DNA of 64,000 bases, from positions 1-64,000 of the forward strand of contig NZ_JAXHDF010000011.1 of assembly GCF_037071985.1 (NCBI RefSeq), in the 5' to 3' direction. Position numbers and translations under genes: made by a program. The notes under the pieces are model-generated. The model worked only from the letters and a program-made list of their open reading frames with translations. It did not search any database and was not told where the DNA came from. Positions within the stretch are counted from its first letter, which is position 1. The number at the start of each line of letters is the position of its first letter. Below are positions 53,520 through 63,330 of the stretch, one piece after another. This DNA is from Pseudogracilibacillus sp037071985 (GTDB lineage Bacteria > Bacillota > Bacilli > Bacillales > Amphibacillaceae).

Positions 53520-54797
53520 ATGTCAAACGTTTTATATATTAAAAATGCAGCAGAGTTAATCACTGTTAGTGGTCATTCTAGTAAGCCAGCAAAAAAAGAA
53601 GCGATGAGCGAGATAGGGATAATTGAAAACGGAAGTGTTTTATCAAAAGATGGTAAAATTATCGCGGTAGGAAATGATGAGGAAATTAGAAAAGAGCATC
53701 AAGTACTTATTGATGAGGCACAGGTGGTGGATGCGACAGGTAGAGTTGTTACACCTGGATTAATTGATCCACATACACATATTGTTTATGCAGGGACACG
53801 TGAAAATGAATACGCCATGAGATTACAAGGTAAAACATATATGGAAATTATGAATGCTGGTGGCGGAATCCATGCGACGACGAGAGCAACACAGCAAGCG
53901 ACTTTTGATGAATTATATGAACAAACAAACGTTCGTTTAGATAAAATGCTATTAAATGGAATTACGACAATCGAAGCGAAAAGTGGTTACGGTCTGACGA
54001 CAGAGCATGAGTTAAAACAGTTGGAAGTTGCTAAAAAATTGAATGAAGACCATCAAATTGAATTGATATCTACATTTATGGGAGCACATGCCGTTCCGAT
54101 GGATTATAAAGACAATCCGGAAGAATTTATTGATATCGTCATTAATGAAATGCTTCCAGAAGTAGCTGAGAAAAATTTAGCTGTATTTAATGATGTATTT
54201 TGTGAAGCAGGTGTATTTACGCCTGAACAATCCTATCGTATTTTAGAAGCTGGTAAAAAATACGGGTTAAAACCTAAGATCCACGCAGATGAGATTGAAT
54301 CATACGGTGGGGCTGAAACAGCAGCTAAAGTTAAAGCCGTTTCAGCTGAACATTTATTAAGAGCGTCTGATAAAGGAATTCAAATGATGGCGGAAAACGA
54401 TGTTATTGGAGTTTTACTACCGGGAACAGCCTTCTTCTTAATGGCAGATTATGCGGAAGCGAGAAAAATGATTGACTCAGGTATGGCTGTTGCCTTATCA
54501 ACTGATGCAAACCCTGGTTCTTCTCCGACATTATCTTTACAGTTTATTATGAATTTGGGTTGTTTGGAAATGGGAATGACTCCGGAAGAGGTAATTACAG
54601 CGACCACAATAAATGCTGCACATGCGATCGATGCTGCGGACCGAATTGGAAGCATTGAGGTTGGTAAGGATGCAGATTTTACAATGTTTGATGTGAAAAA
54701 TCATCTTATGCTTTCATACCAATATGGAATGAACCATGCACATACAGTTGTTAAAAGAGGTAAAGTAGTCGTTTCAGAAGGACATATTTCACGTTAA
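53520..54797 (+). CDS. hutI: Imidazolonepropionase
   Basis: Metal-dependent amidohydrolase (425 aa) opening imidazolone propionate to N-formimidoyl-glutamate, third step. Seen: metal-binding PHTHIVYAGTRENEY (about 79-93), KSGYGLTTEHELK, HADEIESYGGAE (about 258-269) and STDANPGSSPTLS (about 327-339). GGGGAGGTAATAGG precedes the ATG. It sits between hutH and hutU. Confidence 0.95.
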   Translation: MSNVLYIKNAAELITVSGHSSKPAKKEAMSEIGIIENGSVLSKDGKIIAVGNDEEIRKEHQVLIDEAQVVDATGRVVTPGLIDPHTHIVYAGTRENEYAMRLQGKTYMEIMNAGGGIHATTRATQQATFDELYEQTNVRLDKMLLNGITTIEAKSGYGLTTEHELKQLEVAKKLNEDHQIELISTFMGAHAVPMDYKDNPEEFIDIVINEMLPEVAEKNLAVFNDVFCEAGVFTPEQSYRILEAGKKYGLKPKIHADEIESYGGAETAAKVKAVSAEHLLRASDKGIQMMAENDVIGVLLPGTAFFLMADYAEARKMIDSGMAVALSTDANPGSSPTLSLQFIMNLGCLEMGMTPEEVITATTINAAHAIDAADRIGSIEVGKDADFTMFDVKNHLMLSYQYGMNHAHTVVKRGKVVVSEGHISR

Positions 54798-54862
54798 TGT
54801 GAAGCCGATGACAAAAGGATATTTAATCTAGTTATTTATTAAACTAAAAGGAGAAATGTGAA

Positions 54863-56527
54863 ATGAACGGTTTGAAAGTTACTAATATTCGTGCTCCGCG
54901 GGGAAATGAATTAACTTGTAAAGGATGGGTTCAAGAAGCAGCGATGCGCATGTTAATGAACAATCTTGACCCCGAAGTTGCAGAAAATCCAGATGATCTC
55001 GTTGTTTATGGTGGAATTGGTAAAGCCGCTAGAAACTGGGAGAGTTATCATGCAATTATCCATGAGTTGAAAGAATTAGAAAACGATGAAACGTTGTTAA
55101 TTCAATCAGGAAAACCAGTAGGAAAATTCCGTACACATGAAAATTCTCCTCGAGTATTAATTGCAAACTCCAATTTAGTCCCTGCTTATGCAAATTGGGA
55201 ACATTTTAATAAATTAGATCAAGAAGGCTTAATGATGTATGGCCAAATGACAGCGGGAAGCTGGATTTATATTGGAGCACAAGGGATTCTCCAAGGTACG
55301 TATTTAAGTTTTGTTGAGGCTGGAAAGAAAGTTTTTGGAAGTCCTGATCTGACCGGAAAATTTATCTTAACTGGTGGAATGGGTGGTATGAGTGGTGCTC
55401 AACCACTAGCTGGAAAAATGGCAAAGGCAGTAATTCTCGTAGTTGAAGTTGATCGTAAGCGAATTGAAAGAAAGATTAAAGAAGGCTACTGTGATTATAT
55501 TTGTGAAGATTTAGATGAAGCGTTAGATAAAGTAAAAGAATTAACCGAAAAAGGTGAGCCAGCTTCGATTGGGTTAGTAGGAAATTGTGCAGATGTTTTC
55601 CAAGAAATTCATGACCGTGGTATTATTCCAGATATCGTTACAGACCAAACGAGTGCACATGACCCGAGAAACGGATATGTTCCAAATGGAATGACGTATG
55701 AAGAGGCATTAAAATTAAGAGAAGAAGATCCAGATAAATATGAGCAATTGTCTTTAGAAACGATCGCGAAACATGTTCGCGCAATGTTAGCTTTACAAGA
55801 AGCTGGCGCAGAAACATTTGATTATGGTAATAATATTCGTCATTATGCAAAAGAGCAGGGTGTCGAAAATGCATTTGATTTCCCTGGATTTGTTCCTGCA
55901 TACTTACGTCCATTATTCTGTGAAGGAAACGGCCCTTTCCGCTGGGCAGCATTGTCAGGTGACCCAGAAGATATTTACAAAACCGATCAGTTAGCAAAAG
56001 AAATGTTTAAAGAAAATGAAGCCTTAGTTAACTGGATTGATATGGCGCAAAAAATGGTTGAGTGGCAAGGGCTTCCAGCAAGAATTTGTTGGTTAGGCTA
56101 TGGAGAGCGTCATAAATTTGCTTTAAAAGTGAATGAAATGGTTGCAAACGGAGAACTAAGTGCGCCAATTGTCTTTGGTCGGGATCACCTCGATAGCGGA
56201 TCTGTTGCTTCACCAAACCGTGAAACAGAATCAATGAAAGATGGTTCTGATGCAGTAGCAGATTGGCCGATACTAAATGCATTAGTAAATACAGCTGGTG
56301 GCGCAAGTTGGGTAAGTTTACATCATGGCGGTGGAGTTGGAATGGGCTACTCCATTCATGCTGGCCAAGTATTAGTTGCTGACGGAACGAAAGAAGCAGC
56401 TGAGAAAATTGAACGTGTTCTTGTTTCTGATCCTGGAATGGGAGTTATCCGACATGCCGATGCTGGATATGCAAGAGCAATTGAAGTAGCTGAAGAACGC
56501 GGCGTTCATATTCCAATGAAGAAGTAA
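54863..56527 (+). CDS. hutU: Urocanate hydratase
   Basis: Cytoplasmic NAD-dependent lyase (554 aa) converting urocanate to imidazolone propionate, second step. Seen: YGGIGKAARNWESY (about 50-63), GQMTAGSWIYIGAQGI, GGMGGMSGAQPLAGKMA (NAD-binding glycine-rich, about 170-186), FCEGNGPFRWAALSGDP and GRDHLDSGSVASPNRETE near 450. AAAGGAG precedes the ATG. Last gene of the operon; the second mosaic repeat follows 49 bases after the stop and may end transcription. Confidence 0.96.
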   Translation: MNGLKVTNIRAPRGNELTCKGWVQEAAMRMLMNNLDPEVAENPDDLVVYGGIGKAARNWESYHAIIHELKELENDETLLIQSGKPVGKFRTHENSPRVLIANSNLVPAYANWEHFNKLDQEGLMMYGQMTAGSWIYIGAQGILQGTYLSFVEAGKKVFGSPDLTGKFILTGGMGGMSGAQPLAGKMAKAVILVVEVDRKRIERKIKEGYCDYICEDLDEALDKVKELTEKGEPASIGLVGNCADVFQEIHDRGIIPDIVTDQTSAHDPRNGYVPNGMTYEEALKLREEDPDKYEQLSLETIAKHVRAMLALQEAGAETFDYGNNIRHYAKEQGVENAFDFPGFVPAYLRPLFCEGNGPFRWAALSGDPEDIYKTDQLAKEMFKENEALVNWIDMAQKMVEWQGLPARICWLGYGERHKFALKVNEMVANGELSAPIVFGRDHLDSGSVASPNRETESMKDGSDAVADWPILNALVNTAGGASWVSLHHGGGVGMGYSIHAGQVLVADGTKEAAEKIERVLVSDPGMGVIRHADAGYARAIEVAEERGVHIPMKK

Positions 56528-56575
56528 TGTGATTGTGAAAGAACTGGCGACTTTAAAAAATGCTCTAAAACAAAA

Positions 56576-56879
56576 GAGGTTGGGATATAAATAAAACTAG
56601 CAACAGAAAAGGCGAACAATATGTTTGTTTAGCGTAGGAAATATACGTAGACTCTTCGTCGGCTAAAGGCGGTCACGTCCTGTGACCAACGCCGACACTA
56701 GGCCGTCCTGTCCGTCGCGGGAGAAGCACGAGTCCGAAGATCCCTGTAGTGACTCGAAACGAGGAGCTACAGAAGCTGAGGCCGTGCCCGAGGAAAGCGA
56801 AGTATATTTCCGAAGCTATCATACCTCCACGTATCGTTCGTCTTTTCTTTAATAAAAAAATACTTTTGTCCCAACCTCA
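56576..56879. repeat. Mosaic hairpin repeat, copy 2
   Basis: Between converging hutU and the aminotransferase gene. Outer arms GAGGTTGGGA (56576-56585) and TCCCAACCTC (56870-56879) are perfect complements; inner arms AAAAGGCGAAC / GTTCGTCTTTT and GGAAATATAC / GTATATTTCC also pair. It shares with copy 1 AGCGTAGGAAATATACGTAG, GAAGATCCCTGTAG and GAAGCTGAGGCCGTGCCCG, with a different GC-rich centre. No coding frame. Confidence 0.78.
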
Positions 56880-56886
56880 ATATGGA

Positions 56887-58263
56887 TTATTTTCTTAATA
56901 CTCTTTTCAGTGCAAGTTCATGAGCTTCAACCGTTTTATCAATATCTTCTAATGTATGGACTACTGACATGGAGTATCGGTTTAATGGTTTTAAATAAAT
57001 TCCTAAGTTCAATAACTCCGTATCGAGTTTTTCACGAAAAGCTGTATCAGATTTCCACATATCACGATAATTTTTTATCGTTTCATTTGTAAAGACGATA
57101 TTAAAGATACTTCCCATCCCAATCGTTTGCATATCAATGCAATAAGAGGCATAAAGTTTTTCTAAGCGTGTTCGTAGTAACATTGTCTTTGATATGACAT
57201 CCTTTAATAATTGATCAGTTTCTAACATGTGGATTGTTTCCATGCCTGCTGCTAAAACTAATGGATGACCGTTATAGGTTCCACTATGAAAAACAATATT
57301 TTTTGTTTTTTTACTATCCCCTCCAACGGCAAATACATCTCCGTTCGCGTTGGCAGCACTTTGCATCATAATTTCTTTACGACCACCTACTGCTCCAACA
57401 GGAAAACCGCCACCTAATACTTTACCGAGTGTAGTAATATCTGGTTTTATATTAAATATCTGTTGAGCTCCTCCAAGGTCAACTCTAAATCCGGTTTTTA
57501 CTTCATCGAAAATAAGGACGATATTTAGTTCGTCTGTTAATTGTTTTAATCCATGAATAAACGATTCTTCTGCTGGAATAAATCCACCTTGAACAGGCTC
57601 TAAAATAATCGCAGCTAGTTCGTGTGCGTGTTTTCTTACTATGGATTCTGTTGCTTGTAAATTATTAAATGGTAGAACGAGCGTGTTATCAAGTTCATTT
57701 TCCGCTATGCCACTTGATTCTAGGACTGGATTTGGCGCTGTTTCCTCACCGGCATTCTTTTTACTTGGATTTACACTAACGAGGACTTGATTCAAGCCGC
57801 CGTGATAATGCCCTTCAAATTTCGCGATCCTTGACTTTTTTGTATAGGCTACAGCTAAGCGTATTGCTAGTAAAACTGCTTCAGTCCCTGAATTAGTGAA
57901 TCTAATCTGTTCCATGCTAGGATAAAGCTTAGTTATTTTTTCGGCCATCGTTATTTCTAATTCATGAGGTGTACCAAAAATAATTGTTCCGGTCTCTTTT
58001 AAATGGTTTATCGTTGCATTAACGATCCGTGGATGGCCATGCCCGGTAATGAGCGCTCCGTAACATAATGAATAATCAATATATTCCATACCATCTACAT
58101 CAATCAATTTGCTCCCTTTACCCTCTTTCATAAAAATAGGGTACGGATAAAAATGCTTAATATTTGCGGTAACGCCTCCAGGGATAACTGTTTCTGCATG
58201 TTGAAATAATTTAGAAGATGCTATTTTTTCGTACGTAGTAACATCTCCTTTTACTTTTACCAT
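56887..58263 (-). CDS. Class III aminotransferase, glutamate-1-semialdehyde aminomutase-like
   Basis: PLP enzyme of 458 aa resembling HemL. Seen: SNSGTEAV-type block FTNSGTEAVLLAIRLA (about 122-137), GHYHGG, EPVQGG, FDEVKTGFR (PLP aspartate about 253) and the Schiff-base lysine K281 in TLGKVLGGGFPVGAVGG. Compared with true HemL (about 430 aa) it has insertions (for example GGDSKKTKN). It is not among heme genes, so it may be a paralogue acting on another amino acid. Its product is not assigned. Confidence 0.78.
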   Translation of the reverse strand: MVKVKGDVTTYEKIASSKLFQHAETVIPGGVTANIKHFYPYPIFMKEGKGSKLIDVDGMEYIDYSLCYGALITGHGHPRIVNATINHLKETGTIIFGTPHELEITMAEKITKLYPSMEQIRFTNSGTEAVLLAIRLAVAYTKKSRIAKFEGHYHGGLNQVLVSVNPSKKNAGEETAPNPVLESSGIAENELDNTLVLPFNNLQATESIVRKHAHELAAIILEPVQGGFIPAEESFIHGLKQLTDELNIVLIFDEVKTGFRVDLGGAQQIFNIKPDITTLGKVLGGGFPVGAVGGRKEIMMQSAANANGDVFAVGGDSKKTKNIVFHSGTYNGHPLVLAAGMETIHMLETDQLLKDVISKTMLLRTRLEKLYASYCIDMQTIGMGSIFNIVFTNETIKNYRDMWKSDTAFREKLDTELLNLGIYLKPLNRYSMSVVHTLEDIDKTVEAHELALKRVLRK

Positions 58264-58965
58264 TCATATCGCCTCACATATTATTTTTCGCACGAAGAAT
58301 GTGCGAGAGAATAACTATGTATTCATTTTCCTAATTTAGAAAAAGAAATACTAGTTATATTAGTCTTAGTATATGCGAGATAAAGTATTTATGCAATATA
58401 AATTTCATTAAAGTAAAATTGTGAATAATATATTTCATGAAAGGTAATATTTTTATTACTCAACTTTCGCCGGGTGAAAAGGATAAAATAACCCCTGATT
58501 TGTATTAGAATGTTTAGAGATTCACTTCCTTAGTTGTTTTTTAATTAACTGGTTGCTTGAAAATACAACTTTATTCTAAGATATTTAATCATTGCCTTTG
58601 ATAGATACTGTGCAGTAACTGCATCAACTTAGAAGTCGCTTCGAAAAAATACTTCGCTTTCCGCAGGCACGGCCTCGGCTTCTGAGGAAGCTGAAGCGTT
58701 GCCCGCGGTAAAGGAGACACAGTGAAAGCAAGTGGTAGCGTTGCTTGAACTGATGTCGTTCTTATGCCTGTGGTGAAAGCGATTGTCCGTAGCGAAAATC
58801 AACGATGTAGTTTCTAGGTTTGGAAGAGGGAACTTACGTCGCTGTTCACTTTTTTGTATAAAACAGCTTTTATCATGATAAGGTTGTCAAGATATCAAAT
58901 GGAAGCAATTCTGAGTACGTCGACATATTTGTTCACACTCACTTTGTTGGTGAGAAAGTTGAGTT
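58264..58965. other. Non-coding interval upstream of the aminotransferase gene
   Basis: About 700 bases containing repeat copy 3 (58633-58797). The rest (58264-58630 and 58800-58965) is AT-rich with no gene I can support; the aminotransferase promoter should lie near 58300-58400. Confidence 0.45.
58633..58797. repeat. Mosaic hairpin repeat, copy 3 (rearranged)
   Basis: Begins with ATACTTCGCTTTCCGCAGG and CACGGCCTCGGCTTCT, the reverse complement of the right part of copy 2, then continues in direct orientation with GGTAAAGGAGACACAGTGAA, GCAAGTGGTAGCGTTGCTTG and CTTATGCCTGTGGTGAAAGC as in copy 1. It is thus a rearranged or partial member of the family. Confidence 0.7.
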
Positions 58966-59823
58966 TTACTTTTTAACAAATACATCGTAACGATCCCATA
59001 ATTGCTCGAAACTTTGCAGCCTTTCTCCCATGTTAATTTCTTTTTTATGTGCGATATATGCAATTAACGTATTTATTACACTGAGGGGAGCTACAAAGGA
59101 ATCTAAAAAAGACTGCATACTGCTGGATGCAAATAAGGATATAGTTGCATACGCGGTAATAGGTGAGGAGAAATGATCGGTTAACGCAATAATTGTTGCA
59201 TTTTTTTCCGCGGCATATGAAACGGCGTTAAGAGTGCTTTTTGTGTAGCGAGCGTAACTGATTCCGATAACGACATCCTTTTCGTTCACATTATAAATTT
59301 GGTCAAATGCAGCTTCTGTCGTATGAACCAGTTCGCTTTTCCCGAAAATGATATTAAAGTAATATTGCAAAAATGTACCTAATGATAAAGCACTTCTATT
59401 CGCTATAATATAAATTCGCTCTGCATCAAGAATATATGTAGCAGCTCGTTCAAAATCATCGATGTTTAAATGTTGCATCGTAGATTGGATGTTTTTAATA
59501 TCCTCATTAAAATTATCATAAATCGCCCTTTCCGATTCACTATAAGCGGAACGGGACATGGCTAATCGTTCGACCGTATTTAATTGTTTTTCAATAGCTA
59601 CTGCTAATTGTTTTTGTAAATCGTTAAATCCATTAAATCCTAAAAACGTTGCAAAACGAACGATTGTTGCTTCGCTTACACCGGTTAACTCAGCTAGCTT
59701 GGCTCCAGTTGTAAATGGTATGGAATGGGGGTGTTCTAAAATATAATCAGCAATTTTATGTTGTGATTTGCTCATCCGATCCCGAGCAGAACTAATTGTT
59801 TTATATATCGTTGGTTTACTCAT
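58966..59823 (-). CDS. RpiR/MurR-family transcriptional regulator
   Basis: Regulator of 285 aa. Seen: N-terminal RpiR helix-turn-helix (about 1-77: MSKSQHKIADYILEHP, ELTGVSEATIVRFATFLGFNGFNDLQKQL) and a SIS sugar-phosphate-binding domain (about 125-255: RIYIIANRSALSLGTFLQYYF, KDVVIGISYARYTKSTL). The SIS domain suggests a phosphosugar effector. It overlaps the hydrolase gene by eight bases, so the two are co-transcribed. Confidence 0.86.
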   Translation of the reverse strand: MSKPTIYKTISSARDRMSKSQHKIADYILEHPHSIPFTTGAKLAELTGVSEATIVRFATFLGFNGFNDLQKQLAVAIEKQLNTVERLAMSRSAYSESERAIYDNFNEDIKNIQSTMQHLNIDDFERAATYILDAERIYIIANRSALSLGTFLQYYFNIIFGKSELVHTTEAAFDQIYNVNEKDVVIGISYARYTKSTLNAVSYAAEKNATIIALTDHFSSPITAYATISLFASSSMQSFLDSFVAPLSVINTLIAYIAHKKEINMGERLQSFEQLWDRYDVFVKK

Positions 59824-60763
59824 AGAGAACTCCTTTCAATATTGCTTGAATCCATCGTAGAATGTCTTCGTATACTTCTTCTTTATTTATTTCGTTTAAA
59901 AGTTCATGTCTTCCGTTTTCATATAATTTAAATGAGACGGACTCATACCCGTGCTGCACGTACATATCATAGACGGCTTCTACATCAATTCCGTTTGCCC
60001 CGACAGGATCTTTATCTCCTGAAACAAGAAAGATTGGTAATGATTTTGGAGTCTTTTCTAACTCATCTGCTTTATGAATTTTTTCGATACCTTCCAGCAG
60101 ATCAATATAAAAACCCGTAGTACAGATAAACCCGCATTTAGGATCGTTTATATATGTATCGACGACTTCAGGATTTCCAGATAAAAAATCAAATTCTGTC
60201 CGAGTAGGGGTGAAAGTTTTATTAAAATTCCCGAAAGTAAGTTTATTTAATAATGGACTCGGTGTACGAGGGCCTTTTCTTTTTCGTTCCCATTTGGCAA
60301 GAAGAATTCCAGCTTTACCGAGGATTCCTTTGCTGCCTCCTGTTCCTGATAAGATAACTCCTTCAATTTCTGAACCAAATAATTGAATATACCTTCTAGC
60401 TAAAAAAGAACCCATACTATGACCGAATAAAAATATTGGGATATCTGGGTGTTCCTCTTCAATTATAGAGGTTAGCTGTTTCATATCTGAAACTACTTTT
60501 TCAAATCCATCTCTATCCGCAAAAAATCCTTTATCGTCAGGAGCTTGAATAGTGCCTCCATGTCCACGATGATCGTTTCCGTAAACAATAAACCCGTGTT
60601 TGTTTAAAAATGTACAAAAATCTTCGTAACGCAAAATATGTTCTGCCATCCCATGAGAAATTTGTACAATGCCTTGAATAGCTTCTTTTTCTTCATTTTC
60701 CCATCGATATGCATTAATTCGCGTACTATCTGCCGCATAAAAATAAAATTGCGTACGTTTCAT
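59816..60763 (-). CDS. Alpha/beta hydrolase, lysophospholipase/monoacylglycerol-lipase-like
   Basis: Serine hydrolase (315 aa) of the Hydrolase_4 family. Seen: VQISHGMAEHILRYEDF (oxyanion HG motif), GNDHRGHG, the nucleophile serine in LFGHSMGSF (about residue 116), and likely acid and base in VSGDKDPVG and NGRHELLNE. Soluble, no signal peptide. A GTG at 60772 lies within the AGAGGGTGGAG that serves the ATG at 60763. It is paired with the RpiR regulator; the substrate is unknown. Confidence 0.83.
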   Translation of the reverse strand: MKRTQFYFYAADSTRINAYRWENEEKEAIQGIVQISHGMAEHILRYEDFCTFLNKHGFIVYGNDHRGHGGTIQAPDDKGFFADRDGFEKVVSDMKQLTSIIEEEHPDIPIFLFGHSMGSFLARRYIQLFGSEIEGVILSGTGGSKGILGKAGILLAKWERKRKGPRTPSPLLNKLTFGNFNKTFTPTRTEFDFLSGNPEVVDTYINDPKCGFICTTGFYIDLLEGIEKIHKADELEKTPKSLPIFLVSGDKDPVGANGIDVEAVYDMYVQHGYESVSFKLYENGRHELLNEINKEEVYEDILRWIQAILKGVLYE

Positions 60764-60963
60764 ATTCTCCACCCTCTATATGAATTTTATCTCTTATATT
60801 AATGTATCATAACCGGTTCAGAATCATAACTAAACATGTCAAAGCAGATTATACAGTTTTATGCATGGTTTATGTATAAGTTTAGGCTAGTGGATTTTCG
60901 GGTACCTATGTAAACACTACAGTTCTTTGTTAAAAAATATTTTAAAAACTTATATTTATACCA

Positions 60964-60991
60964 TTGATTTTATTTTTATACAGTATATAAT
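60964..60991 (+). promoter_or_regulatory. Sigma-A promoter of the arg operon
   Basis: TTGATT (60964-60969) and TATAAT (60986-60991) with a 16-base spacer, about 34 bases before the argC ATG. The AT-rich AAGAATTATTAAAT just downstream resembles an ArgR (AhrC) box half; repression by arginine is expected from the family but not proved here. Confidence 0.65.
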
Positions 60992-61024
60992 AAGAATTAT
61001 TAAATATTTAGGAGTGGATGAATA

Positions 61025-62062
61025 ATGAAAATAGCGATTATAGGAGCAACCGGCTACGGAGGGGCAGAATTAGTGCGAATTTTGCGCCAGCATCCGCGCG
61101 TATCCATTCACTCTGTTCATGCATCAAGTTTGCATGGAGAGCCTTTATCGGGAAGCTTTCCACATATGCAAACAATAGTTGACGATAAACTTCAACCTGT
61201 CGATGTGGAAAAAATGGCGCAAGAAATTGAGCTTGTTTTTATGGCAACACCTTCGGGAGTGGCGATGAAATTAGCTCCGCAATTTATTGCTCAAGGGGTA
61301 AAGGTTATTGATTTATCAGGAGATTATCGGATTACTAATCAAGATGTTTTTGAAAAATGGTACGGAATGAATTCAGCTGACAAGGAATTATTACAATCCG
61401 CAGTATATGGTCTGACAGAATGGATTGATGAGGATATTTCCGAAACTAAACTTATTTCAAACCCAGGTTGCTATCCTACGTCTGTATTATTAGGTTTAGC
61501 TCCACTTATTAAAAATCATTTAATTGATGAGAAAACAATTATTATTGATGCAAAGACAGGGGTTAGTGGCGCAGGAAAAGGTTTATCAGCCGCAACTCAT
61601 TTTGCAGAAACAAACGATAATTTTAAAATATACAAAGTTAACCAACATCAACATACACCTGAAATTGAACAAATGCTACATCGCTGGAATAATCAAGTTG
61701 GTGCTGTGACATTTACAACACATCTAGCACCAATGACAAGAGGAATTATGGCGACGATGTATGCAACGGTGAAAGAAGAAACAACTACGAAAGAACTGCT
61801 AGATGTTTTTAAGGACAGTTACAAAGATAACTACTTTGTCCGCATTCGACAAGAAGGCGAGTTTCCGAGTACAAAAGAGGTTTACGGATCTAATTTTTGT
61901 GACATTTCATTAGCATATGATGAACGAACAAACCGGGTTACCGTCGTTTCAGTGATTGATAATCTAGTCAAAGGTGCTTCAGGTCAAGCGGTTCAAAATA
62001 TGAATAAACTGTTAGGTATTGATGAAAAAACAGGAATTGACTTTATGCCAATTTTCCCATAA
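61025..62062 (+). CDS. argC: N-acetyl-gamma-glutamyl-phosphate reductase
   Basis: NADPH-dependent reductase (345 aa), third step of arginine biosynthesis. Seen: GATGYGGAELVR nucleotide-binding motif (about 7-18), catalytic C149 in LISNPGCYPTSV and the KTGVSGAGKG block (about 182-191). TTAGGAGTGG precedes the ATG. First gene of argC-J-B; argJ begins 19 bases after its stop. Confidence 0.95.
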   Translation: MKIAIIGATGYGGAELVRILRQHPRVSIHSVHASSLHGEPLSGSFPHMQTIVDDKLQPVDVEKMAQEIELVFMATPSGVAMKLAPQFIAQGVKVIDLSGDYRITNQDVFEKWYGMNSADKELLQSAVYGLTEWIDEDISETKLISNPGCYPTSVLLGLAPLIKNHLIDEKTIIIDAKTGVSGAGKGLSAATHFAETNDNFKIYKVNQHQHTPEIEQMLHRWNNQVGAVTFTTHLAPMTRGIMATMYATVKEETTTKELLDVFKDSYKDNYFVRIRQEGEFPSTKEVYGSNFCDISLAYDERTNRVTVVSVIDNLVKGASGQAVQNMNKLLGIDEKTGIDFMPIFP

Positions 62063-62081
62063 ACAATTGGAGGATAGGAGA

Positions 62082-63314
62082 ATGACCATGAGTAAAGTGA
62101 AAACAAAAATAAAACAGGTAGAGACGGGTTCCATCGTTACTCCAATCGGCTTTCAAGTTGCCGGATTACATTCGGGAGTTAAAAGAAAACGGAATGATTT
62201 AGGAGTTGTATATTCTGAAAAACCTGCAAATGCAGCAGCAGTTTATACATTAAATAAAATCCAAGCTGCACCTCTAGGAGTGACAAAGGAAAGTATTGCT
62301 TCTGAACAAAAAATTCAAGCAGTCATTATTAATAGTGGTAATGCAAATGCTTGTACAGGGAAACAAGGAATGACCGATGCGTATGAAATGCGAAAAACAA
62401 CTGCTGAAAAATTTCAAGTACCTGAACAGTATGTTGCAGTAGCATCAACAGGAATTATTGGTCTTGACATGCCGATGGATAAAATTATCCCTCATATTGA
62501 TCAACTTTCAATCGGCTCCACCGCTCAACATGCAGCTGATTTTGGTGAATCGATTTTAACGACAGATACTTTTGCCAAATCAACTTGTTTTGAAGCGGAG
62601 ATTGATGGAAAAAAAGTTTCTATGGCAGGAGCGGCAAAAGGTTCGGGAATGATTGAACCAAATATGGGAACGATGCTTGGGTTTATTACAACGGATATTG
62701 ATGTGGACGCCGCATCCCTTGACAAGGCATTAAAACAAGTCGTCGATCAGACGTTTAATTGCATTACTGTAGATGGTGATACATCAACAAATGATATGGT
62801 TTTAGTTTTAGCTAATGGGTTAGCGGGTAATACGACCTTAACTCCTGAACACAATGATTGGGATACATTTATTGAATTATTAACGAATACGTGTGAAAAA
62901 TTAGCGAAACAAATTGCTCGAGATGGGGAAGGTGCAACAAAACTTATCGAAGTTGATGTGCAAGGGGCAGCAACAGATGAAGATGCAAAGAAAATTGCTA
63001 AATCAATTGTTGGATCTTCGCTCGTTAAAACAGCGGTCTTTGGAACAGATGCTAATTGGGGTCGAATTATTGCCGCGGTCGGTTATAGCGGAGCTGAAGT
63101 GAATCCAAATACGATTGATACGTCGATCGGTACGATGCAGTTACTGAAGGATAGTGAACCAACTGGCTTTTCTGAAGAAGCTGCTACTGCTTATTTACAA
63201 AACGATACGATTAAAATTACGGTTGATTTGAAAATAGGCGATGGAAAAGGAAAAGCATGGGGATGCGATCTTACCTATGATTATGTCAGAATTAATGCAA
63301 GTTACCGTTCGTGA
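62082..63314 (+). CDS. argJ: Bifunctional ornithine acetyltransferase / N-acetylglutamate synthase
   Basis: Transfers acetyl from N-acetylornithine to glutamate (410 aa). Seen: INSGNANACTGKQG (about 83-96), the self-cleavage site before threonine T197 in PNMGTMLGFITTD (G-T instead of the commoner A-T), and the C-terminal GDLTYDYVRINASYRS-like end (CDLTYDYVRINASYRS). GGAGG lies eight bases before the ATG at 62082; a second ATG at 62088 also fits. Whether it is mono- or bifunctional cannot be told here. Confidence 0.94.
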   Translation: MTMSKVKTKIKQVETGSIVTPIGFQVAGLHSGVKRKRNDLGVVYSEKPANAAAVYTLNKIQAAPLGVTKESIASEQKIQAVIINSGNANACTGKQGMTDAYEMRKTTAEKFQVPEQYVAVASTGIIGLDMPMDKIIPHIDQLSIGSTAQHAADFGESILTTDTFAKSTCFEAEIDGKKVSMAGAAKGSGMIEPNMGTMLGFITTDIDVDAASLDKALKQVVDQTFNCITVDGDTSTNDMVLVLANGLAGNTTLTPEHNDWDTFIELLTNTCEKLAKQIARDGEGATKLIEVDVQGAATDEDAKKIAKSIVGSSLVKTAVFGTDANWGRIIAAVGYSGAEVNPNTIDTSIGTMQLLKDSEPTGFSEEAATAYLQNDTIKITVDLKIGDGKGKAWGCDLTYDYVRINASYRS

Positions 63315-63330
63315 GAGGAGAGTAAGTTCT

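Noticed and set aside
56887..58263. Calling the gene hemL
   Set aside because: HemL-like residues are present, but insertions and lack of heme context make a paralogue as likely; I gave only the family.
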